Shown one piece after another: positions 58,268 through 64,000 of a stretch of DNA of 64,000 nt (positions are counted from its first letter, which is position 1; each line of letters starts with the position of its first letter). The stretch is from JBAZJN01 sp041651295 (GTDB taxonomy: Bacteria > Patescibacteriota > UBA1384 > XYA2-FULL-43-10 > CAINNR01), in the NCBI GenBank assembly GCA_041651295.1, contig JBAZJN010000004.1:1-64000 (forward strand). Direction: 5' to 3'. The notes under the pieces are model-generated. The model had not been told where the DNA came from. It did not search any database and saw only the letters and a list, made by a program, of their open reading frames with translations. The position numbers were made by a program, and so were the translations under genes.

Positions 58268-58343
58268 GGGCTTGTAGCTTAGTTGGTAAAGCGCCACATT
58301 CGCATTGTGGAGATCAGGGGTCCGAATCCCCTCAAGTCCACCA
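58268..58343 (+). tRNA. tRNA-Ala(CGC)
   Basis: 76 bases with encoded CCA. Acceptor GGGCTTG with CAAGTCC (one G-U pair), anticodon CGC in CCACATTCGCATTGTGG, T-arm GGGGTCCGAATCCCC. The C34 anticodon decodes only GCG, so it complements tRNA-Ala(TGC) at 63 kb. The 183 bases before it (58085-58267) hold the tRNA-Ile terminator, a TATAAT and several small hairpins. Confidence 0.95.
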
Positions 58344-58420
58344 GGCCGCTTGGCTCAGTTGGTTAGAGCGCCTCATTCACATTGAGGAGGTCACTGGTTC
58401 AAGTCCAGTAGCGGCTACCA
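58344..58420 (+). tRNA. tRNA-Val(CAC)
   Basis: 77 bases with CCA, directly after tRNA-Ala. Acceptor GGCCGCT pairs with AGCGGCT; the first pair is G-U. Anticodon CAC in CCTCATTCACATTGAGG. A second copy of its 3' end, with the perfect AGCGGCC acceptor strand, lies at 58533-58550, suggesting the present 3' end was brought in by an integrating element. Confidence 0.95.
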
Positions 58421-58550
58421 TTTATTACATTCGAAAAGTCGACTGGACTTGCAGCGAGGAAGGGGTCGGGAAACCTGCGGTTTCCCGCAGAGGAAATTAT
58501 TCAAAACCGTGGGTTTTGAAAGTGGTTCTTGTGTCCAGTAGCGGCCACCA
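58403..58550. repeat. Duplicated tRNA-Val 3' end (att-like direct repeats)
   Basis: GTCCAGTAGCGGCTACCA (58403-58420) and GTCCAGTAGCGGCCACCA (58533-58550) differ in one base; partial similarity extends to the upstream GGTTC. The 112 bases between contain ACTGGACTTG (inverted to the T-arm), and hairpins GGGAAAC/GTTTCCC and CAAAACC/GGTTTTG. No ORF. Confidence 0.7.
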
Positions 58551-58567
58551 TAATCATAAAAATATTT

Positions 58568-59035
58568 ATGCTATTAGCAACTCATTCTATCGTTGGTGCA
58601 TTTATTGGTAAAGAAATTGATTACCCGCCGCTGGCTTTTTTGTTTGGAATTATTTCTCATATACTTTTGGATGCAATTCCTCATGCTGATGGGCCGGACG
58701 ACAAACCGGGTCAGAAAGAAACCGACCCTATAAGCTTTGCTCAATATGCTTTGGTTGCTGTTGACATAGCCGTTGGGCTAATCGTTTTCATTTATCTGAA
58801 CAGTGAGGAAGAGCTGTCGTCATCTGCAATTTGGGGTGCAATCGGGTCAATCCTTCCGGACGCACTGGACAATGTTCCGTTTTATAGCGGCAAACTAAGA
58901 TCAATTTTTTCTCCAATGAAACTCTTTCATCAATTTCATGCCAGAATCCAACACATCAAGCTATCAGTGATCGCCGGCTTGGCCGTACAATACGCCATTG
59001 CTTTATTTTTCCTAATTCTCTTGATTCTGGTATAA
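58568..59035 (+). CDS. YdjM/DUF457-like membrane metal-dependent hydrolase homologue
   Basis: 155 residues from ATG 58568 with a His-rich N-terminal part: LATHSIVGAFIG and ISHILLDAIPHADGP match the pattern of the inner-membrane hydrolase family (YdjM/YfhO-related, zinc-binding His/Asp in SH.LLD..PH.D). Four helices are predicted. A longer reading from 58529 enters the tRNA repeat and is rejected. Enzymatic activity is unproven in the family. Confidence 0.75.
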   Translation: MLLATHSIVGAFIGKEIDYPPLAFLFGIISHILLDAIPHADGPDDKPGQKETDPISFAQYALVAVDIAVGLIVFIYLNSEEELSSSAIWGAIGSILPDALDNVPFYSGKLRSIFSPMKLFHQFHARIQHIKLSVIAGLAVQYAIALFFLILLILV

Positions 59036-59045
59036 TTGGGCTAAC

Positions 59046-59240
59046 ATGAAGGTTCTGGAATTTTTTGGAATTCTAATATTGGGTTTTGCCTTAATTTATT
59101 TTTCCTATCCGCTCTACAACATCACTGGCCGTCAAGACTGGATTGAAAAATATTTGGGTCCTGGGGGTACAATCACTTTTTATCGGCTCCTTGGCATATT
59201 GATTGTCGTATTTGCGTTTATATTCTTAATAAATTTATAG
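59046..59240 (+). CDS. Small two-helix membrane protein
   Basis: 64 residues, two helices (about 5-24 and 44-63) joined by a polar loop with GRQDWIEKYLGPGG. Such short proteins are widespread in Patescibacteria beside surface-protein genes. It starts ten bases after the previous stop and 17 bases before the next start, so it belongs to a four-gene operon ending with the sortase. Function unknown. Confidence 0.7.
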   Translation: MKVLEFFGILILGFALIYFSYPLYNITGRQDWIEKYLGPGGTITFYRLLGILIVVFAFIFLINL

Positions 59241-59257
59241 ATCGAATTGGAGGGTTT

Positions 59258-62017
59258 ATGAATGTCAGAAAGAAGATCGCGCTAATCGTGACTTTGACGA
59301 TCGTTGTTATCGCCGGACTTTTCGTTCTAAGAAACTATTATGGAGACAAATTCGGAATTTTTGCCGATCGATTAACTGATGAAAAAATTTTAGCTACCAA
59401 ATCAGTTGTGAGTGGGGATTTCGATAGCTATCAGCAAACAAATTTGGTTAAAGAGGACGGAAATCTTCAAATTAAGAATAGTAATGCGTCTCAAACTTGC
59501 GGCAACTATCCTTCGACAATAGATACCAGTGGCATATCAGAGAATGCAAAAGCTTCTCTTGAAATGTATGAGGTGCAACCTGAAACTCCTTATGTGCCGA
59601 CAAATTTTGACAAAGATTATATGGTGGGCAACACCCAATATATCAGCAATAAAACTCAATTTAATCTCGTGCCTGCGGACCCTGACAGCGACTTGTTGGG
59701 GTTTTCAATTAAAAGGGGCAATGGCTGGTTAAAATTTGAGTTAAATCCGGCCGTTAAAGAAGGAGAAATCGGAACTCCGGATAAGCGGAATGCAGTCCAC
59801 GGCAAAATTGTTTTGCCAGCCGGTTTTTCAGTTAATGCTGCCTCGCTTGTTTACGACGAAAGTAGCAGTGGCATAGAAAATCAAGGGGATGATAAGCATG
59901 ATCTCTCGAGTACCAATGATGAAATCGTTCTGTCACAAAGCGATCCGAGGGAAGTTGAATTCTTTTTGGCAACCTATAATAGCCTGGATACTTTTGCTTT
60001 GAATTATTGTTTTACGCCATCGACCGGTATCGAAGGTTCGGTTTCGGGTCAAATTGATTTAGGCGAGATTAAACCAATTTCCAGTCTTCGGTTAGAAATG
60101 AACAACTGGATTGCTGCTAAGGATAGCGCCCTAGTTTCTGCTAGTGTTTCTAAAGATGGGCAAAACTGGATTTCCGGTCCGCAACGTGATACGAGAAGAT
60201 ACAATTTTCAGGGCAGCAATCCGCTAGACTCCTACTGTTTCCGTTATATTAAATTTACAATTACCCTAAAGTCCGACAATCGAACCACCAGCCCTCTAGG
60301 ACTGAAAAAGATGGATATTTATGGTGGCGACCATTGTGGTTCCGAAATTCCATTTAACCCGGGAAATGTTGACGGTGATATGGCTTGTTCGAATGGCATA
60401 GACGATGATGGTGACGGCAAAACCGATTTTTCCGCTTCCGGGGGCGATCCGGGTTGTACCGATTTAATGGATGATAGTGAGCAAAATCCCATTTCGATGT
60501 GTAAAGACGGTTCAAACGAAGGGGCTCAACTAACTATCAATATTACCGGACAAACTTATAGTAATATCGCCGAAATTAAAAAACATGAAATTTGGGTTGG
60601 CGGCTCAAATACCCCGATTAATTCGGGTGAGCCAATTCAACTTATTGCTGATGGCGTTGCTATCAAAGACTCGGCTATTGCTCAGGATGTAGTCGGTCTG
60701 GCGGTTTATCGAGGAGAGGGATATTTCTTTATTAAAAATCAATCTGTCGGTTTGGAGCAAAAAGCAGCTCAGGGTAATTTTACGATAACCGGTCCGGCGA
60801 TCACCAAGGTTAGCAATTATCACTTTGATAATCCCAACGACGGAATTGCTGAAATGGGCAATTCCGAACAGGATGAATATTCGATAAAATCCGGAGAAAA
60901 AACTGGCACTTTTACCACTACTGTAAGAAACGGTATTGATGGTATATATGTTTATTATCAATACACCCCAAAAACCGGCGGAGCCTGCCAATGTCAAGAC
61001 AAAAAGGACAACGATAATAATAAATTCACTGATTTCCCGGAGGATTTTGGCTGTTCATCGGCCATCGACAATATTGAGGCTAAATCAACCCAGCAACTAA
61101 CTTTGTATTCGGCTTGCAAAAATGGCCTTGACGATGATAATGACGGAAAAGTTGACTATCCGGATGATCCAGGTTGTGAATCGGCAATTGATAACGATGA
61201 AAAAGAGCCGGCAAAAGTTTGTCGCACCGGCGACACAACCAATCTGAGTTTTACCGTAACCGAGTTGTCAGTCGGTAGCGCTACGGATCCGGGTACTAAA
61301 GTAACTGAAGCTAGCAATGCAACGAAAGTAAAAATATTTACCGGCGATGGAAAAGAGCATGCTGTCGGTGAGAAAATTGATTTAATAGTGAACGGCGAAC
61401 CGGTGATTGACAGTTCGCTGGCGGATAAGGAGGGATCTTTACTGATTAAGCGGGGACCGGGATACATTTACTTGGCATCAAAAGAGACAAAAGGACAAAA
61501 GCGTATAACCGAGGTCGGCAAACTTAAATTAAACGGTGTAAAAATCTCCGAAGTCTTAAACGGTTACGCCAGGCTGGCATCATCATCACCGTTTTTCATT
61601 GCCGGCCCGTTTGAAGGTCAGGGAGACGGTGCAACTAACGCTGACAAGAATAATGATGAATTTTCAGTTTCCAAGGATAAAACCACTTTGTCTTTTGCCA
61701 GCATGGCCAGCGGAGGTTCGGATTCGGCTTATATTTATTACGACTACACTCATACTTTAGCTGGTGGTTGCGCCTGCCAAGACGGAAAAGACAATGACGG
61801 TGACGGTCTATCTGATATGAACGATAAAGGTTGCGCTGATAGCGGCGACAATGACGAGACAAATTCCATTATGACTCTGATTAGTGAACCGGTTAGAATT
61901 TTACCGGCATTAATCACCTCGGGTACGGGATTCGTAATTCTGGTCATCGTCATCTTGTTAATTGCCGGTATTAGCATCTATTTCGTATTAAAAAACGACA
62001 AAGGTAAAATTGGCTAG
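59258..62017 (+). CDS. Large surface protein with calcium-binding-like repeats, probable sortase substrate
   Basis: 919 residues. An N-terminal helix (8-26) acts as signal anchor. Four Cys-bounded, Asp-rich repeats of the form C.dG.DnDgDg..D....GC (near residues 377, 578, 620 and 838) resemble thrombospondin type 3/calcium-binding motifs; they separate two long similar beta-rich modules (about 410-575 and 660-835) and a discoidin-like N-terminal region (about 270-360). The C-terminus has LPALITSG, a helix (about 893-912) and a basic tail, i.e. a sorting-signal layout. The sortase gene overlaps by eight bases. It probably decorates the cell surface for attachment. Confidence 0.8.
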   Translation: MNVRKKIALIVTLTIVVIAGLFVLRNYYGDKFGIFADRLTDEKILATKSVVSGDFDSYQQTNLVKEDGNLQIKNSNASQTCGNYPSTIDTSGISENAKASLEMYEVQPETPYVPTNFDKDYMVGNTQYISNKTQFNLVPADPDSDLLGFSIKRGNGWLKFELNPAVKEGEIGTPDKRNAVHGKIVLPAGFSVNAASLVYDESSSGIENQGDDKHDLSSTNDEIVLSQSDPREVEFFLATYNSLDTFALNYCFTPSTGIEGSVSGQIDLGEIKPISSLRLEMNNWIAAKDSALVSASVSKDGQNWISGPQRDTRRYNFQGSNPLDSYCFRYIKFTITLKSDNRTTSPLGLKKMDIYGGDHCGSEIPFNPGNVDGDMACSNGIDDDGDGKTDFSASGGDPGCTDLMDDSEQNPISMCKDGSNEGAQLTINITGQTYSNIAEIKKHEIWVGGSNTPINSGEPIQLIADGVAIKDSAIAQDVVGLAVYRGEGYFFIKNQSVGLEQKAAQGNFTITGPAITKVSNYHFDNPNDGIAEMGNSEQDEYSIKSGEKTGTFTTTVRNGIDGIYVYYQYTPKTGGACQCQDKKDNDNNKFTDFPEDFGCSSAIDNIEAKSTQQLTLYSACKNGLDDDNDGKVDYPDDPGCESAIDNDEKEPAKVCRTGDTTNLSFTVTELSVGSATDPGTKVTEASNATKVKIFTGDGKEHAVGEKIDLIVNGEPVIDSSLADKEGSLLIKRGPGYIYLASKETKGQKRITEVGKLKLNGVKISEVLNGYARLASSSPFFIAGPFEGQGDGATNADKNNDEFSVSKDKTTLSFASMASGGSDSAYIYYDYTHTLAGGCACQDGKDNDGDGLSDMNDKGCADSGDNDETNSIMTLISEPVRILPALITSGTGFVILVIVILLIAGISIYFVLKNDKGKIG

Positions 62018-62648
62018 AAAAATATTGAAAATTGTATTTGTATTGGTGCTGTCTGTCGTTTTAGGCTATATGCTTCTAAATGCCAGGGCAGTTTATAAGC
62101 TGGTACAGTATCGGCTAAATCCCGAAGGCCTAAAAAACCCAAGCGAGCTTTCGGATATTCAAAAAGTGGCTGTAAACAAATCGCCAAAACAATCTACTTC
62201 AACTGCCGAGTCAACAGGTTTTGATCTTCGGGAAAACTGGTTTTCGTATCCAGAGCTTGGGATTAAAGCGCCGATTTTTTGGGACGTTCCAATTTCCGAA
62301 TCGAATACAAAAATGAACTTTGGTTTGACCCACATAGAAAATACCTCGGTTCCGGGAAGCGGAGGGGAAGGATTGATCTCCGGCCATAGCTCTCATTATT
62401 GGTGGCAAAAAGGTGATTATTCCGAAGTTTTCGTAAATTTGCCCAAGGCAAAAATTGGTGATCGGTTCATGATAAATAAAAACGGTTTGCAGGTTTACGA
62501 AATTGATAAAAAATACGAAGTAAAAACCAGTCAATATTTAGAATTTGAAACCGAAGGGCCGGAAAGAATGAAATTAATGACCTGCGTTCCGATCGGCACC
62601 AATCTTCGCAGATTGATTATAGAAGGCAAGCTGATTAATGTTCTTTAG
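62010..62648 (+). CDS. Sortase family transpeptidase
   Basis: 212 residues: N-terminal membrane anchor (8-25), then the sortase beta-barrel with catalytic His126 in LISGHSSHYWW, Cys192 in LMTCVPIG and Arg200 in NLRRLII. Closest in style to class D/E sortases. Its gene overlaps that of a protein with an LPxxxTxG-like C-terminal signal, so the two form a dedicated pair. Sortases join such proteins to the cell wall, supporting a gram-positive-type envelope. Confidence 0.9.
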   Translation: MARKILKIVFVLVLSVVLGYMLLNARAVYKLVQYRLNPEGLKNPSELSDIQKVAVNKSPKQSTSTAESTGFDLRENWFSYPELGIKAPIFWDVPISESNTKMNFGLTHIENTSVPGSGGEGLISGHSSHYWWQKGDYSEVFVNLPKAKIGDRFMINKNGLQVYEIDKKYEVKTSQYLEFETEGPERMKLMTCVPIGTNLRRLIIEGKLINVL

Positions 62649-62651
62649 GAC

Positions 62652-62699
62652 TTGAATTTTTCTCACAAATTGTATATAATTTTTGCGTTGGGCCCGTAG
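62652..62699 (+). promoter_or_regulatory. Strong promoter followed by an orphaned 5' tRNA-Ala fragment
   Basis: TTGAAT (62652-62657), 17-base spacer, consensus TATAAT (62675-62680). Nine bases later stands GGGCCCGTAG (62690-62699), the first ten bases of tRNA-Ala(TGC), repeated in full tRNA form at 63024. The promoter therefore looks like the original tRNA promoter. Confidence 0.65.
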
Positions 62700-62763
62700 T
62701 CCCGAAGTGATAAATCGTTCGGGATCCCGACAACTTTCGTTCGTCGGGACTTAGTTTCCGACT

Positions 62764-63033
62764 ATGAAACCTTGCGTATATATTTTGGAAATTAGAAATG
62801 GCGAATATTATATTGGCTCGACCAACAATATAAATCGCCGATTGAAAGAACATCGACTGGGGAATCATGCTGGAACAAGATTTCTTAAAGATATCGAGTT
62901 GTTATTAGTTCAAGAATATGAAACGCTAATATTAGCGAGGCGGATTGAATCGAGATTAAAGAAATTCAAAAGTAGAAAAATTATAAACAAAATAATTAAA
63001 GATGGAGAGATAAAAATTAATTTGGGCCCGTAG
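62764..63033 (+). CDS. GIY-YIG endonuclease-domain protein
   Basis: 89 residues: a single GIY-YIG domain, with the YIL...YYIGSTNNINRRLKEHR core and Glu in RRIESRLKKFK. Stand-alone versions include homing endonucleases and YhbQ-like proteins. Two hairpins (TCCCGAA/TTCGGGA and CCCGAC/GTCGGG) precede it. Its last three codons GGC CCG TAG are the first bases of the tRNA-Ala gene, and the same ten bases stand before the element, so the gene appears to be inserted at the 5' end of the tRNA. Confidence 0.85.
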   Translation: MKPCVYILEIRNGEYYIGSTNNINRRLKEHRLGNHAGTRFLKDIELLLVQEYETLILARRIESRLKKFKSRKIINKIIKDGEIKINLGP

Positions 63034-63099
63034 CTTAGTTGGTAGAGCGCCTCATTTGCACTGAGGAGGTCGCAGGTTCGACTCCTGTCGGGTCCACCA
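63024..63099 (+). tRNA. tRNA-Ala(TGC)
   Basis: 76 bases with CCA. Acceptor GGGCCCG/CGGGTCC, anticodon TGC in CCTCATTTGCACTGAGG, T-arm CAGGTTCGACTCCTG. The GIY-YIG gene ends 10 bases inside its 5' end and the serine recombinase on the minus strand ends inside the D-/anticodon-arm region. It must be processed from the GIY-YIG transcript or have a weak promoter of its own. Confidence 0.95.
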
Positions 63100-64000
63100 T
63101 AACGAATTTAGTACATTTGTATCACTTATGCCAACTGCTCGCTCCGCTCGCTTAGAGAGTGCTGTAAAGGGTTTTTTCAAATCAATCAGCAATTTGCCAT
63201 TTAAAATAGTGCGGTTCGAGCCGACGGTTTTCAAAAAATTTCTCATTTCGGGGAAATTTTTTGTTTTGGCGAGATTATCGGCTCTGTTGGCCTCAATTAT
63301 CCAATCCTTTAGGAGTTCGAGCCGATGATTTCCTTTTCGTTCAAAATCGCTTAATTCTTCTTCAACAGACTTCTTCAGCTCAACCAATTCGTTCTTTTTT
63401 ATGTGGTATTCATTAAGCTCGAAAGCTCCCTCGAGATAGCCGTTTGACAGTCGATCAATTTTAACAGCTATCTCTTTGAGCTTTTCTTTTAGATTTTGAA
63501 CGAAAATTCCCGATGTGTCGTTTTCTTCCTGTTCCCACTCTGCTACCTTAACCAGAAACTTGTCTCTCCACTCATCGGGAATGGAAACTTTTTGACAGTA
63601 GCCATGTATTTGGTCGGCAAGCTCTTTTTCCGGTAAAAAAGGATTGACGCATTTTTTTACTTTGCTTTTTCTGGTGCAACGATAGTAATGGTATATAAGC
63701 CCACTCTTCTTGATGTGTCTTTCTCCTGTGATCTTATATCCGCAATCCCCACAAACAGCAAAGTTTTTGAAAATCAATTCCTTTTTTAGTTTTGTTTTTC
63801 GAGGCTTGCCGTTATCTATAATTGCCGATTGTATTCTGTCAAAAAGTTTCTTGGAAATCATCGGCTTGTGCGAGCCTTGTTGTAGCTCGCCTTTAAATCT
63901 AAACATGCCGTAGTAGAAAGGATTGGTTAAAAAGCCTTGCACCGTTGAAAGATTAAACGGTGCTCCACCTCGGCCAACTAAGCCTTGAGAAAACATTTCA
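63052..64000 (-). CDS. Large serine recombinase, C-terminal part (runs off the right edge)
   Basis: At least 315 residues, open at the right edge; the N-terminal resolvase catalytic domain lies outside. Present are the recombinase domain (STVQGFLTNPFYYGMFRFKG), the zinc ribbon (CGDCGYKITG...CTRKSKVKKC), and a long coiled coil (about 165-245). The last residues WWTRQESNLRPPQCK are encoded by the reverse of tRNA-Ala, so the recombinase sits immediately at its own attachment site. It probably marks the left end of an integrated element beyond base 63100. Confidence 0.92.
   Translation of the reverse strand, partial: EMFSQGLVGRGGAPFNLSTVQGFLTNPFYYGMFRFKGELQQGSHKPMISKKLFDRIQSAIIDNGKPRKTKLKKELIFKNFAVCGDCGYKITGERHIKKSGLIYHYYRCTRKSKVKKCVNPFLPEKELADQIHGYCQKVSIPDEWRDKFLVKVAEWEQEENDTSGIFVQNLKEKLKEIAVKIDRLSNGYLEGAFELNEYHIKKNELVELKKSVEEELSDFERKGNHRLELLKDWIIEANRADNLAKTKNFPEMRNFLKTVGSNRTILNGKLLIDLKKPFTALSKRAERAVGISDTNVLNSLWWTRQESNLRPPQCK

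Overview
The window looks like part of a reduced genome of a Candidate Phyla Radiation (Patescibacteria) bacterium, gram-positive-like in its surface genes. The pointers are compact core proteins (UvrC of 419 residues, ProS without its editing insertion), YvcK, FtsEX with a PcsB-like hydrolase, a sortase, many one-pass exported proteins of unknown function, and tight operons. TGA is used as a stop (gatC, tpiA), so the glycine recoding of Gracilibacteria/Absconditabacteria does not apply. I cannot place the lineage further without searching the 16S gene.

Layout. 0-3.6 kb: secA and a PIN-domain nuclease. 3.7-13.3 kb: gpmI, ftsEX, a CHAP hydrolase, an S41 protease, rplI, a pilin-like fusion protein, lemA and two Tic20-like membrane proteins. 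13.4-18 kb: htpX and cell-envelope proteins. 18.0-19.3 kb: a heliorhodopsin with a DUF5652-type small membrane protein and a facing zinc-ribbon gene. 19.4-34 kb: typA, ligA, gatCA, a cyclophilin, gatB, an MscS-type channel, an HtrA protease, and prmC, prfA and rpmE on the minus strand. 33.5-37.9 kb: rpsB-tsf-frr-rseP-proS. 38.4-49.2 kb: uvrC, yvcK, then a glycolytic run tpiA-gap-[NADH-binding subunit]-[FeFe hydrogenase]-pgk-fba-pfkB. 49.3-55.1 kb: an RHH-nucleotidyltransferase fusion, tig, an MFS permease, clpP and an M29 aminopeptidase. 55.4-57.4 kb: a lone 16S rRNA with its own promoter, boxA, processing stem and terminator. 58-64 kb: tRNA genes with integration scars, a sortase and its probable substrate, and the end of a large serine recombinase running off the right edge.

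The most interesting points are these. (1) A heliorhodopsin with retinal lysine and counterion in place, carrying a palindromic repeat inserted in frame. (2) An [FeFe] hydrogenase pair placed inside the glycolytic operon directly after gap, suggesting that NADH made by GAPDH is reoxidised as H2. (3) Two homologous hairpin leaders before tpiA and gap with a covarying base pair and a possible Shine-Dalgarno/anti-Shine-Dalgarno switch. (4) Six unrelated, GC-richer orphan genes, most with a recognisable promoter and all with a terminator, scattered between core operons. (5) A tRNA-Ala gene invaded from both sides, by a GIY-YIG element on the 5' side and a serine recombinase on the 3' side. (6) Several repeat families (REP-like double hairpins, AT-rich GAAT repeats, palindromes inside genes).

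Promoters follow one scheme, TTGNNA-17-TGnTATAAT, and many -10 boxes lie 6-11 nt before the start codon, so leaderless transcripts appear common.
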